A DNA stretch of 64,000 bases from Novipirellula galeiformis (GCF_007860095.1 NZ_SJPT01000001.1:1254212-1318211), one strand, 5' to 3'. Positions 7,488-17,184 are shown, numbered from the stretch's first letter. Notes: generated from the letters alone by a model not told the origin. Numbers and translations are program-made.

Positions 7488-10400
7488 TTAACGGAGTTCG
7501 TTGGTGTCGATATTGGGCTTGGCATCGGGGACGCCATCGGTTTCGTCGCCAATGTCGTTCAGCTTATAGTTTAATTGCAGCTTTTCGATCCCGATGTCAA
7601 CAATCACAAGATCTTGGCCGGGAGGAATTTTTGTTTGCGTTTCCAGTTCATTGGTATGGCTTGGAACGTCTTTATCCAGCACCGAGGCGACTTCGTGCCC
7701 GTCATCGACATCAAAGGCCACGAAGTCCAAGGTGCGGGTGCGGACCGGAGGGTTGCGGAATGTCGATCGACCACGCGTCAACAACACCGCAGGCGTCGAG
7801 TCGGGTTGATGGATGGTGCATCCCCAAGCTTCCTCGAATTCTTTTTGCCACAGTAGAGTTCCGTCGCCGAGTGAAATTGTAAACAAGGCGTTGGTTGTTT
7901 CGTGGTCGTTGCCTTCGCGTGTATGGAGCTGCGAGCTAGACGGCAATTCATTGGGTTTCGGGCGACGCATCGGCAGCAAGAAGAACTTATCCTCCAACCG
8001 CATCGCATGCAGCCCAATCAAGTCGGGGTAAGCGGGCAATTGCAAACTGCTGATTTCGGTGGCATCCATCAAATCCCAAAGGGTTGCGTTTCCCGCGGTG
8101 TCCAATAGTGAGAAATAGCGGCCTCCCACAATGCGGCCGTAGGACGCGGGGATGTTTTCGTTGGTGCGGTTCGCCTCGGCGGCTCGTTTGCTGAGTTTGA
8201 TATCGTTGGTAAAGGGATTGATCAAGCGAATCTCATACTCACGTGACGTGGTGGTAGGTTGATACGCTAGGACATGTTCGCCTTGGGCGGTCCAAATTTG
8301 GCCGTGGGTCCATGGGGTTTCGCCTCGCTTGGCTCCGTCATGCAGGTCGTAAAACACCATTCGTTTTTCACTATCGGAAACCACCGCGATTTGCTTGCCA
8401 TCGCAGAGGACGACGCCGCTAACGGGGGCATCCGAATTTCGCCACTGCGTTTCCGAGGTGAACAGATCAAGCGACATCAACTCACCGCCCTGGAGTGCCA
8501 ATACACGGTCGCCAAGGATTGGGCCTAGATTGAACGTGGGGACCGGGGTTCGGGCGGTCGCACCATTGATCAAATATTGAAAAACCTGGTCGCCAAATCG
8601 AGTGGGGCTGCTGCGTCGTTTCAGCAGAGGTGAATCGTCACTACTGAGGCTGTGTCGCCAGAGGACCGATTCATTCGCTTGGCTATCGAGCCGATGCAAG
8701 TCGATCGCAACGAGCGCGTTGGGAGTGACGACGACCATCACGCCGCCAGAAATTTTGGCCTCGTTTTGTCCCATGTCACGTTGCCGGTTTTCGAGATCCA
8801 GCGGAATCCCGCGAGGATAGCCATGCGGATTTCGCAGCGCCAAGGCAAACGCACCTTCACTGACCAAACGCCAACCTTGGAATTCCCGGCCCGCTAAGAT
8901 TGTCGTTTCCGAAACCTGTTGCTTTAGCGACATCGTCGCTCGCGTGCGACTCGGCCGCGGTTCCCACTTTAGGCTCGCTGAATCGGACCACTCCGGTGTT
9001 GTGATCAGTGGCAGCGTCGCGGCTTCGAGTTCATCGAGCATTGCGAGCTCGGGGCCATCTTCGCGACCGCGAAGCTGTTCTAAGATGTGAATCGCATCCT
9101 TGGCAAAACCGCTCCGCGCGTAAATTTTGGCCAGACGAAACAAGCGATCCGTCGGTAACGATTCCAATTGAGCGTCGGTCGCGAGTCGGTTACCGAGCTG
9201 CAAGCTGTAGGCGCGAAGCCATTCTTGTTCTTTCTCGAATCGTGTCGATAACTCGTTCCGAATCGGATCGGATCCTGTCACCGAACCGAATTGTTGTAGC
9301 AATCGCCACAACAAGTTATTGGGGCTATGGAGTTTATCTGCGAACGAATCGGCAAAGATACGGTTGACTCGCTCGCGATCCTTCGCCCCGGTTTGGCTCG
9401 CTAATTCGGCCGACCGCGCCGCTAACCAAGCGTCGAGCGAACACTGACGACCCGCATCTGAGACAATGCGATTGATCGCATCTTCGCTGGCGGGTTCCGA
9501 CGTCACGACGTTGGACAACTCAAGCATGTACTTCGCGGCATCCTCGTGCTTTTCAGCTTGCAGTGCCGCACGCACCCGTAACGCTAATAACTCCACGCGT
9601 TGTTCGGGTTGGTAAATCAACTTATCAAGCGTTTCCACTAAGCCGCCATCGACTTCGGGGGATTCACGTAGCGAGTCGAGCATGGCTGCGACCGACAACA
9701 TCAATGCTTCGTCGTTGTCCGGTTCTTGCTCTCGTGCTCGGGCCAACAACGTCAACGCTTCGTCTCGCTGACCACGTTGAATTAGTAGTTCGGCTTTATG
9801 AATGAGCGCCTGGATATCCTCGGGGTTCCGCGCTAAGGCTTGCTCGATCTTGGGACCTAGTGACGCTTCCCCATAAGCGACGGCAAGCGAAGTGGGGCTG
9901 TGAGACATCAACTCGCCCTGGGCGGCAACGAGATTGCCGAGTGGGAATCGTAGTTGGCGACGATCCAACGCCGATCCGTCACTCAACGAGACCTTGATGA
10001 TTTCATTCGATGTCGTGGGCAACAAATAATAACCTTCTCCAAACACGCCCCGTCCCGAAATGTTCTGACCGACCGTTAACAGGTCCGATGTCGTGGTCCA
10101 CACATTGGTGCCGGTTTGGGCATCGTAGGCACTCATTTGGTTGGTCCCGACCAAGAAAAATTTGCCGTCACGGATCCCCGCCAGGTAGCGCATCGTGATG
10201 CGGTTTTTTTCACTAAACAATGCTTCCCCACTCACCAAATCGAATCCATAGAGTCGATCGGATTCGATCGGCGTGACCAGCAAGGTTTGGTCCGCCGCGA
10301 TGGCGGTTCCGTTGTGCCAACGCTGCATCAGCGGCACGGTTTCGACACCGCGACCTCGTCCAGCCATGTTGCGAGCAAAATCGTCGTTTCGATTGAAGAT

Positions 10401-12068
10401 CGTTCCCCAACGAAACATCCGGTCGACCAAGTCGATCGCGACCATCGCTCCGGCGCCGGTGGGGCAGATCAATACGCCTTCATGGAACGTCGGTGTCGCC
10501 CCCGCCACCCGCCGAACCGGATCGGTGTCGACGCCTCCCGTCTCCACGGCGGTCAGATGTTGACGCCACAATTCCTCCCCCGTGGCTGGATCGAGACAGA
10601 CCAATAAGATGTCGCCCGCGATTTCAACAAGCGAGTAAAGGCGTCCATCAAGTGGCAACGGTGGGCCGAGGAAAAACGCGTCGCTCAGTGTCGATGCGGT
10701 GCTCTCTCCCTTGCCCAGACGCCACAATAGTTTTCCTTCGGTTGCCAAATCCAACGCGACAAGCGTATTGGAACTGCTGTCGGCAGGACGGGTGCCACGC
10801 ATCCCCATGATCGGACTAAACGATGCCATCTCGACTTCACCAAGATCATCGACCATGAACACCCGCTTGCCATCGCTACTGATTTCTCCGTAGGGCAAGT
10901 CATTCCAAACACGTTGGGTCAACAGGTCCGCAGCATCGTCTTCGCCGGGAATGGCGTCAAACTCGATCTCGTTGGATTGATGGCTTTGATGGGGCGAGAA
11001 CCATGGGTACATCCAAATGCGTTTGCCGCTGAGGTAGTCGACGCCCACGAGCCGTTCGGTGGTTCGCATCAGAACTTGGTCACCGACCCGAATCGGAGTC
11101 CAGCTCGGCGGCGGCAATTTTCCACTCGATGCTAAGCTCGATGACACCTCTCGAAGGGTGCGACCTTGGCGTGGACTGGCTGTTGTATCTAGCAACCAAC
11201 GTTCATTCTCCAGCGGCATTTCACCCTGGCTCAATTCATTGCGATTGGGTTCGCCACCGAAGATCGGATAGTCGGCGTCGTTGCGCTCGATGGCATCGCG
11301 GTTGAGCAGGTGCTTTTCAAGCCAGCTCTTCCACTCGTCGGCCGAAGCAATCGTTTCCGATTTCCCATCGATCGTGACCGACGCCCCTTTCCAATCAAAT
11401 TCGGCAACGTCACGACCCGATGCGTGGCACGTCGCTGCGTAAAGGAGGTGGACTGATTCACCTAGGTGTGAAATTGCCGCCGGTACCGTCACGATGTCGT
11501 CAAGCAACATCGAAGCGGCTAACGCATGACCGCCGTAGAATTCACGTTTGGCTAGTAATAGCGACGCTTCATAGCCTGCGTCGGTGTGAAAATACATGCG
11601 TCGAACCGCGGCCACGGCTTTCCAATCGCGTGTCGCGGCCGCATCGCCGAGCATCTTACGCGATAACGGACCGTAGCGAAGTTGATAGGTTTCGCGGGCT
11701 TGGGAAGGCAGGCTGCCGACGATGTCGCGCGCCCGACGAAAAAGACTCTCTTTGAATAGAGTCGTGCCGTTTGTCGCTTCATCGGCGTCCAGGAAAAAAT
11801 CTTGCCCGCCAAGTCCATTCTCGTCGTTCGCTCTGGAGTCTCGCTGTAACAGGTCGCCAAGTCGCACTACCGCATCACTGTAACTCTGACTTTCAATCGC
11901 ACGCTCCGCTTCACGTAGTTGCTGCAGCATGCCTCGCGGTGCTTCAATAAACCGTCCCGATTGTGCCCCCGAGATCGGGCGAAAGAACCCTTGCGCCCAA
12001 CTGCCTTTCGTCATCGTGACTGAGGCGAGGACGAAGAGACAAGCCACCGAGAAATGCAATCGGTCCAT
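7488..12068 (-). CDS. Giant exported PQQ-propeller/TPR protein, 1526 aa
   Basis: The start is placed at the ATG at 12068 because it opens a clean signal peptide (MDRLHFSVACLFVLASVTMTKG, then W-A-Q); the frame stays open 148 codons further upstream but through GC-rich low-complexity DNA. After about 200 helical residues there are PQQ-like beta-propeller blades with the usual G-x-x-x-W pattern near residues 349 (GKRIWMYPW), 448 (GKLLWRLG), 497 (GEELWRQHL) and 654 (GTNVWTTT). A TPR-like helical region follows around 740-820, then a second set of blades near 1136, 1207 and 1406. Such proteins act in the periplasm, some as BamB-like scaffolds. Whether it binds PQQ is not shown. Confidence 0.8.
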   Translation of the reverse strand: MDRLHFSVACLFVLASVTMTKGSWAQGFFRPISGAQSGRFIEAPRGMLQQLREAERAIESQSYSDAVVRLGDLLQRDSRANDENGLGGQDFFLDADEATNGTTLFKESLFRRARDIVGSLPSQARETYQLRYGPLSRKMLGDAAATRDWKAVAAVRRMYFHTDAGYEASLLLAKREFYGGHALAASMLLDDIVTVPAAISHLGESVHLLYAATCHASGRDVAEFDWKGASVTIDGKSETIASADEWKSWLEKHLLNRDAIERNDADYPIFGGEPNRNELSQGEMPLENERWLLDTTASPRQGRTLREVSSSLASSGKLPPPSWTPIRVGDQVLMRTTERLVGVDYLSGKRIWMYPWFSPHQSHQSNEIEFDAIPGEDDAADLLTQRVWNDLPYGEISSDGKRVFMVDDLGEVEMASFSPIMGMRGTRPADSSSNTLVALDLATEGKLLWRLGKGESTASTLSDAFFLGPPLPLDGRLYSLVEIAGDILLVCLDPATGEELWRQHLTAVETGGVDTDPVRRVAGATPTFHEGVLICPTGAGAMVAIDLVDRMFRWGTIFNRNDDFARNMAGRGRGVETVPLMQRWHNGTAIAADQTLLVTPIESDRLYGFDLVSGEALFSEKNRITMRYLAGIRDGKFFLVGTNQMSAYDAQTGTNVWTTTSDLLTVGQNISGRGVFGEGYYLLPTTSNEIIKVSLSDGSALDRRQLRFPLGNLVAAQGELMSHSPTSLAVAYGEASLGPKIEQALARNPEDIQALIHKAELLIQRGQRDEALTLLARAREQEPDNDEALMLSVAAMLDSLRESPEVDGGLVETLDKLIYQPEQRVELLALRVRAALQAEKHEDAAKYMLELSNVVTSEPASEDAINRIVSDAGRQCSLDAWLAARSAELASQTGAKDRERVNRIFADSFADKLHSPNNLLWRLLQQFGSVTGSDPIRNELSTRFEKEQEWLRAYSLQLGNRLATDAQLESLPTDRLFRLAKIYARSGFAKDAIHILEQLRGREDGPELAMLDELEAATLPLITTPEWSDSASLKWEPRPSRTRATMSLKQQVSETTILAGREFQGWRLVSEGAFALALRNPHGYPRGIPLDLENRQRDMGQNEAKISGGVMVVVTPNALVAIDLHRLDSQANESVLWRHSLSSDDSPLLKRRSSPTRFGDQVFQYLINGATARTPVPTFNLGPILGDRVLALQGGELMSLDLFTSETQWRNSDAPVSGVVLCDGKQIAVVSDSEKRMVFYDLHDGAKRGETPWTHGQIWTAQGEHVLAYQPTTTSREYEIRLINPFTNDIKLSKRAAEANRTNENIPASYGRIVGGRYFSLLDTAGNATLWDLMDATEISSLQLPAYPDLIGLHAMRLEDKFFLLPMRRPKPNELPSSSQLHTREGNDHETTNALFTISLGDGTLLWQKEFEEAWGCTIHQPDSTPAVLLTRGRSTFRNPPVRTRTLDFVAFDVDDGHEVASVLDKDVPSHTNELETQTKIPPGQDLVIVDIGIEKLQLNYKLNDIGDETDGVPDAKPNIDTNELR

Positions 12069-12595
12069 CTTTAAGCACGTACGCACAGCAAATCCTGTGA
12101 ATGAAAGGGTGAGGGGGCGGACGATTTTAGTGAGCCGCAACGAGTTTTCCCTACAACGTATTGTACCGCAAAGCACCCGCTCGATTGGACCGCAGGTTAG
12201 CAAGTTTATGGGATCCTCGCGCAATCCGACAAAGCCGAATGCTTCGATATTGACGCAGCTGCCCTGCGAATGCCGCGAGGTTCTGCGGTGTCCGCCCGCC
12301 CGCTCGCCCGCAGGCCCGCTCGCCGGCCCACGCGCCCATCCACGCGCCCGTCCGTCCGCTCCTGTAACGCTTCGAAAAGCAGTTGCCGCCTCGTCGACGA
12401 AACTCCCAAACCGAACGCGCCGAAATTCTCGCCGCGGTTCACGACGAGATCCGCATGCGTGATGGACCGAGGAGCCGCATGCGCGACAGACCGAGGGGCG
12501 ATGTGAAAGCAACCGGAGTCACATCGGGGGCGGCTAAGTACACCGGCGAAAAAAGCCGCGTCGCATCGTGACCTCAAGCGTCGCGATAACGCGCA
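12069..12595. other. Low-complexity intergenic region between adk and the PQQ protein gene
   Basis: About 527 bp with no supported gene. At 12290-12365 there is a C/G-rich stretch built from CGCCCG/CCCGCTCG-like words. At about 12450-12497 an imperfect tandem duplication of ~24 bp contains CCGCATGCG twice. It may hold the promoter of the large downstream gene, but no clear -35/-10 pair was identified. Confidence 0.5.
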
Positions 12596-13174
12596 CTAAA
12601 CCTTCTTCGGTTTTGCCGATTGAACGCAGGAGCGGATCTGCGCAAACACCTCATCTGGCGATCGACTGCCATCGATATGTCGCACGATCCCGTGGCTTTC
12701 GTAGTAATTCAAAAGCGGAGCGGTTTGGTTGAAGAAAACGCGAAGCCGAGCGGAGATCGTTTCTGCATTGTCATCGGGCCGGTTCTCGATCTTAGCTCGA
12801 TTCAACAGTCGTGAAACCAGTTCCTCCTGTCCGACGCTCAAATCAAGAACGAGATCCAAGCCATCGTTCTTGGTTGCTAAATGCTCATCGAGCATTTGGG
12901 CTTGGTCGAGCGTTCTGGGGAAGCCGTCGAACAAGCACCCCCCCCTGCAATCGCCTTCGACCAATCGCTTCGTCACGATTCGCATGACAAGATAATCGGG
13001 GGCGAGTCGACCGCCGTCAATGTATCCCGATACGATCCGCCCCAACGCGGACTCCTTGCGCGTCGCGCGCAACATCTCGCCGGTGGAGAGATGAGGGATG
13101 TCAAGTAACTGCGTAAGCCGCTTGCACTGAGTTCCCTTGCCAGCACCCGGCGGTCCGATAAAGACGATCCGCAT
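12596..13174 (-). CDS. adk: Adenylate kinase
   Basis: Catalyses ATP + AMP to 2 ADP in the cytoplasm. The P-loop GPPGAGKGTQ is at residues 7-16, the AMP-binding region has HLSTGEMLR and DGFPRT, and the LID is of the short, zinc-free type (RLLNRAKIENRPDD). The length of 192 residues suits the short bacterial form. It is the last gene of the ribosomal cluster, 120 bp after secY, the standard secY-adk order. The genes that usually follow (map, infA, rpmJ, rpsM, rpsK, rpsD, rpoA, rplQ) are not here. Confidence 0.97.
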   Translation of the reverse strand: MRIVFIGPPGAGKGTQCKRLTQLLDIPHLSTGEMLRATRKESALGRIVSGYIDGGRLAPDYLVMRIVTKRLVEGDCRGGCLFDGFPRTLDQAQMLDEHLATKNDGLDLVLDLSVGQEELVSRLLNRAKIENRPDDNAETISARLRVFFNQTAPLLNYYESHGIVRHIDGSRSPDEVFAQIRSCVQSAKPKKV

Positions 13175-13294
13175 CGCGCTCTACTCTAGAAATGCGTGAA
13201 CTCAACTGTAAAACGCCAGCTCGTGATCTAGCGTATCTCGAACCGAGGTCGAGATACGATCAACGAGTCAGCTCACCACGTGCCAATGGTTCGA

Positions 13295-14695
13295 CTAAAC
13301 CACCGGCGAAACGCCTCCGCCGGCTCCTTCAAGCAAGCCGCGATAGTTTCTCATCACCAAGTGCGAGTCGATTTTTTGGACCAGGTCAAACGCAACACTC
13401 ACTGCGATCAACAGACCGGTGCCGCCGTAGAAACCGGCGATCGAGTAAGGCACCCCAAGGGAGCCGTAGACGATTGTCGGAACGATTGCCACGATCGAGA
13501 GGAAGCCTGCACCCACGTACGTGATTCGCACCATTACCTTTTCCAGGTAATCGGTCGTTCGTTTCCCAGGTCGATAGCCGGGAATAAACGTTCCACTGTC
13601 TCGCAAGTTGTCTGACATTTCCTTCGGGTTGAAGGTGATCGCCGTCCAGAAGAAACAGAAGAAGAAAATCAACGCCACATACAATAGATTGAAGATGTAC
13701 GACGTCTGGTCGCTCAGCGTCAAACTAAACATGTTCAGCACGTTAAACACGCCTCCGCCACCCTCGAAGCGTCCGGCCATGAAACCAAACATTACGCCTG
13801 GGATCATCAACAAGCTGCTCGCGAAAATAATCGGCATCACGCCGGCTTGGTTAATGCGTAGTGGCAAGTGTTGACGTGTGCCACCGTAGACGCGACGACC
13901 TCGAGTGAACTTGGCCGATTGAGTTGGAATCTTGCGTTGTCCGAGCGTGATAAAGACCACGCCGAAAACGACCCCTACAAACAACAACACCAATAAGATC
14001 AATGTTTCAATACCGACCTGGCCGCGGCTCAGCCCCGTCAGCTCGGTTTTCATGTTACGGATCAATTCGTACAGTGCCTTCGGCATCTGAGCCAAAATGC
14101 CGGCCATGATCAGCAAACTGATCCCGTTGCCGATCCCGTATTCGTCGATCTGTTCGCCGAGCCACATTAGGAACACGGTTCCACAGGTCATCACCAACAC
14201 GGCCACCATTTGCCAGCCAAAGTACAAGCCGGTGGCATCCGCGTTTAGGAAGTTCGGATTGATATTGCCGTAGCCGGTGCTACCACCCGCCATCAACATG
14301 AACTTGAGGTACATGTAGCTCTGGATCACACAGATGAACACGGTCAAGTAACGCGTGTATTCGTTCAGTTTCTTGCGGCCAGCTTCGCCTTCCTTTTTCA
14401 ACTCCTCGAGCGGTTTGTACACGCTGCCGAGCAGTTGGAAGATAATCGATGCCGAAATGTAAGGCATGATTCCGAGACCGAAGATGGTCGCTTGGCGAAG
14501 ATCGCTAGCAGCGAACACGCTAACTTTCTCGAAGAAATCGGAGGCCGCTCCGCCCGCCGCGTCGCCCATGTTTGTTGCAATCATCGGCAGCGGAATATGA
14601 AACCCGATCCGATAAACCGCCAAGAGGCCGATGGTGAGGAGAACCTTCTTACGAAGCTCAGGAATCGAAAAAATGATTCGTAGTTTCTCAAACAT
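13295..14695 (-). CDS. secY: Preprotein translocase subunit SecY
   Basis: The central channel of the Sec translocon, 466 residues with ten membrane helices. Visible signatures are LLTIGLLAVYRIGFHIPLP in helix 1, the plug region after it, QATIFGLGIMPYISASIIFQL in helix 2, GEQIDEYGIGNGISLLI, and the cytoplasmic loop with FNPKEMSDNLRDSGTFIPGYRPG that contacts SecA and the ribosome. A Gly-rich stretch (RFEGGGGVF) enlarges one loop. It follows rplO, but 252 bp and a terminator-like hairpin lie between them, so it may have its own promoter. Confidence 0.97.
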   Translation of the reverse strand: MFEKLRIIFSIPELRKKVLLTIGLLAVYRIGFHIPLPMIATNMGDAAGGAASDFFEKVSVFAASDLRQATIFGLGIMPYISASIIFQLLGSVYKPLEELKKEGEAGRKKLNEYTRYLTVFICVIQSYMYLKFMLMAGGSTGYGNINPNFLNADATGLYFGWQMVAVLVMTCGTVFLMWLGEQIDEYGIGNGISLLIMAGILAQMPKALYELIRNMKTELTGLSRGQVGIETLILLVLLFVGVVFGVVFITLGQRKIPTQSAKFTRGRRVYGGTRQHLPLRINQAGVMPIIFASSLLMIPGVMFGFMAGRFEGGGGVFNVLNMFSLTLSDQTSYIFNLLYVALIFFFCFFWTAITFNPKEMSDNLRDSGTFIPGYRPGKRTTDYLEKVMVRITYVGAGFLSIVAIVPTIVYGSLGVPYSIAGFYGGTGLLIAVSVAFDLVQKIDSHLVMRNYRGLLEGAGGGVSPVV

Positions 14696-14879
14696 ACGTC
14701 TAGGCTATCTCAGAGTGTGGGACAGGTCTTTGCGAAGAAAGCCTGCCTAAATCCTAATGGCAGACCCCGAAATCAAGGCTGCCCCACGATGTGAACGCTG
14801 ATTGCTTCACTTACATTTATCGGCCGAGTCTATCGTTTACACGAATTTGCAGCGATAGGGAAGTGAGTCTTGAGCTAAT

Positions 14880-14912
14880 AAAAAAGGGATGAATGCTCGC
14901 ATCCACCCCTCT
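14880..14912 (-). terminator. Terminator-like hairpin between rplO and secY
   Basis: On the minus strand GGATG and CATCC pair around an 8-base loop, the stem extends imperfectly outward with G:C and G:U pairs, and it is followed immediately by CTTTTTT. It could end or attenuate ribosomal transcripts before secY. Confidence 0.55.
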
Positions 14913-14947
14913 TCGTTTAATTCATAGTTTTTTCGAACGCTAAGCGA

Positions 14948-15454
14948 TCACGCTTTCGCTTCACGTTGCTTCTTCAAATCAGCAGCGCGCTCAGCGGGTG
15001 GGCGTTTGGCGATCAACTTGATGATCGTTCCTCCCGCCGCGGTGATCTTCTCTTCAGCTGACTTGCTGAAGCGGTGTGCCGACACGGTCAGCTTTTTGGT
15101 CAATTCGCCGTCGCCGAGGATCTTCACTTCGTCGAAGGTACCTTTCGCAAGGTCCTTCTCCGCGAGCAACTTCAAAGTGACTTCCGCACCATCGTCGAAG
15201 CTATCGTTCAACCGACCGACGTTCACTGCGAATACGGTCAGCGCCCAACGGTTGTTGAAACCACGCTTTGGAATGCGACGGAACATTGGCATCGCACCGC
15301 CCTGAAAGTTGGGCTTGCGGCTGTATCCGCTGCGACTCTTGTGTCCGTTGTGACCACGGCCGGACGTCTTTCCGGTACCACTACCGGGACCGCGACCAAT
15401 TCGTTTTCGGGCGCGGTGCTTGGTTATCCCGCGATGCACGTCGTTGAGGTTCAT
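14948..15454 (-). CDS. rplO: 50S ribosomal protein L15
   Basis: Binds 23S rRNA in late assembly of the large subunit. The N-terminal basic, glycine-rich arm ([19 protein letters not shown]) and the FEGG-equivalent [18 protein letters not shown] are diagnostic. The length of 168 residues slightly exceeds the usual ~145, because of a longer C-terminal tail rich in A, K and R. The gap to rpsE is small (~64 bp) and rpmD, which normally sits there, is absent. Confidence 0.97.
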   Translation of the reverse strand: MNLNDVHRGITKHRARKRIGRGPGSGTGKTSGRGHNGHKSRSGYSRKPNFQGGAMPMFRRIPKRGFNNRWALTVFAVNVGRLNDSFDDGAEVTLKLLAEKDLAKGTFDEVKILGDGELTKKLTVSAHRFSKSAEEKITAAGGTIIKLIAKRPPAERAADLKKQREAKA

Positions 15455-15518
15455 AACGAAACCTGAGCCAATTTCTTATTGTAATCGTTGTCTAGTTGTT
15501 CGCCGAGTTCGGACCGTA

Positions 15519-16046
15519 CTATACGGTCAACTCGTTGAGTTCTACGCCCCGCAAAGCAGCGATCTGCTCGCGTGTACGCAGCTTGGAAAGTGCGTCGATG
15601 GTCGCTTTGACCAATGTGACTGGATTGTTGGTTCCGTATGATTTGGTCAAGATGTCGTGGATGCCGCATGCTTCGCATACCGCACGAACCGCCTGCCCAG
15701 CGATGATACCGGTACCAGCTCCTGCTGGAATCATGACAACCTTGGCGGCACCGAAGTGACCCCAAACTTGATGAGGGATGGTTCCGTCAACCACAGGAAC
15801 TTCAATCAAGCTATTGCTAGCTTGCTTTTGTGCCTTTTGAACGCTTGGGGGAACCTCGTTTGCTTTGCCGTAGCCCCAACCGACTTGGCCCTTGCCGTTG
15901 CCGACAACAACCATCGCTGCAAAACTGAAACGCCGACCGCCTTTAACAACGGCAGCACAACGCTTGATCTTGACGACGCGATCTAGCAAATCACCGAGAT
16001 GGTTTTCTTCGCTATTATTTCGCTTGTTTCGTGGTCCGTTACTAAT
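15519..16046 (-). CDS. rpsE: 30S ribosomal protein S5, probable ATT start
   Basis: Small-subunit protein at the mRNA entry and decoding region. The core has DRVVKIKRCAAVVKGGRRFSF, VVVGNGKGQVGWGYGKA and AGTGIIAGQAVRAV, all typical. No ATG or GTG exists in frame before the conserved region. The only conventional option, TTG at 15989, lacks a Shine-Dalgarno sequence and leaves almost no N-terminal tail. An ATT at 16046 is preceded by a perfect GAGGA (complement of 16054-16058) seven bases upstream and gives 175 residues beginning S-N-G-P-R-N-K-R, like the flexible basic tail of other S5 proteins. I therefore prefer the ATT start, which is inferred rather than shown. Confidence 0.85.
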   Translation of the reverse strand: MSNGPRNKRNNSEENHLGDLLDRVVKIKRCAAVVKGGRRFSFAAMVVVGNGKGQVGWGYGKANEVPPSVQKAQKQASNSLIEVPVVDGTIPHQVWGHFGAAKVVMIPAGAGTGIIAGQAVRAVCEACGIHDILTKSYGTNNPVTLVKATIDALSKLRTREQIAALRGVELNELTV

Positions 16047-16089
16047 CGTTCTGTCCTCAGGAAATGTTTCTTTACGTTCTGATCAAACT

Positions 16090-16458
16090 TTAGAATTGCA
16101 GTCCGGCTTCTCGCGCGGCTTCTGCGAACGCCTTGACCCGACCGTGGTACTTGTTGTGACCCCGGTCTAGTTTGACCGCTGTGACTCCGACCGACGAGGC
16201 ACGTTCCGCGATTAGCTTTCCGATCGCCGCGGCCGCGTCATTGTTTCCGCCATTGCTTAAGCTGGCTCGGACGCTCTTGTCCAACGTGCTCGCACTCACA
16301 AGGGTGCGACCCGACTCATCGTCGACCAATTGGCAACCAAAGTGCTTGAGTGACCGTTGAACGCAAAGTCGAGGATGATCAGCACTGCCTCGCAATTTAT
16401 TGCGCACGTGGTGCCGTCGACGTAAACGTTTCTTTTGCAGCTTCTTATTCTTGTCCAT
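16090..16458 (-). CDS. rplR: 50S ribosomal protein L18
   Basis: Binds 5S rRNA together with L5 and helps place it in the central protuberance. The basic N-terminus ([16 protein letters not shown]) and the [23 protein letters not shown] strand-turn-strand are family features, and the C-terminus has the [24 protein letters not shown] helix. At 122 residues it is of normal length. It lies between rplF and rpsE as expected in spc operons. Confidence 0.97.
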   Translation of the reverse strand: MDKNKKLQKKRLRRRHHVRNKLRGSADHPRLCVQRSLKHFGCQLVDDESGRTLVSASTLDKSVRASLSNGGNNDAAAAIGKLIAERASSVGVTAVKLDRGHNKYHGRVKAFAEAAREAGLQF

Positions 16459-16506
16459 CGTTCTATTCGCTAGCTCTATGCCCAGATTTGATTTTACGCC
16501 GAATGA

Positions 16507-17052
16507 CTACTTGGTCGCAGACTTACCAGGCTTGATCTTAACGTATTCGCCTTGATATCGAATCCCCTTGCCTTTGTAAGGCTCAGGAGTACGACAAGCA
16601 CGCACTTCGGCGGCAAATTGGCCAACGCTCTGTTTGTCGCAGCCTTGGACGACAATATGAGTCTGGTCCGGGCAGCTGACCTGTAGGTTGCTTGGGATCT
16701 TGCACTGCAATTCGTTGGCAAAACCAACACGCAACTGCAACACATCTCCGCTGATCGACGCCAAGTAGCCAACGCCGACAATTTCTAGTTTCTTCTCGTA
16801 GCCCTTCGTCACACCCTCGATCATGTTTTTCACGAGAGCGCGGGTCAATCCGTGAAGCTCACGCGAGGTGCGGTCGTCGTTATCACGACTGACGATCACT
16901 TCGTTGTCGTCGCCATTGATGGTGACGGTCACTTCGGGGCGATGTTCAAACGTCAACTTGCCCTTGGGGCCTTCTACTTCGATGACGTTGCCGTTAACAG
17001 CCACTTTCGCGCCACTGTCGATTGCAACCGGCTTCTTTCCGATACGGCTCAT
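16507..17052 (-). CDS. rplF: 50S ribosomal protein L6
   Basis: Two-domain L6 of 181 residues that sits near the factor-binding site. It begins MSRIGKKPV, has the VEGPKGKL segment near residue 30, and ends with the signature PEPYKGKGIRYQGEYVKIKPGK. A 132-bp gap separates it from rpsH, wider than in most spc operons, in which no gene was found. Confidence 0.97.
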   Translation of the reverse strand: MSRIGKKPVAIDSGAKVAVNGNVIEVEGPKGKLTFEHRPEVTVTINGDDNEVIVSRDNDDRTSRELHGLTRALVKNMIEGVTKGYEKKLEIVGVGYLASISGDVLQLRVGFANELQCKIPSNLQVSCPDQTHIVVQGCDKQSVGQFAAEVRACRTPEPYKGKGIRYQGEYVKIKPGKSATK

Positions 17053-17184
17053 TGTTTTGTCTTCGTTATCTGCGGAGATGTCTACAACGAGAACATCTGC
17101 GTTTGACTGTGCAAATTTATGGATTGAGTTTCGCTTACCGCTGGCCCACCGGCGAAGTCGCCGAGTGGTAACCGAGCTGCAGCA

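Noticed and set aside
12069-12512. 148-codon N-terminal extension of the PQQ protein
   Set aside because: Low-complexity, Arg/Gly-rich, and it would bury the signal peptide that begins at 12068.
15519-15989. rpsE starting at the TTG at 15989
   Set aside because: No Shine-Dalgarno and it removes nearly all residues before the conserved core; the ATT at 16046 fits better.
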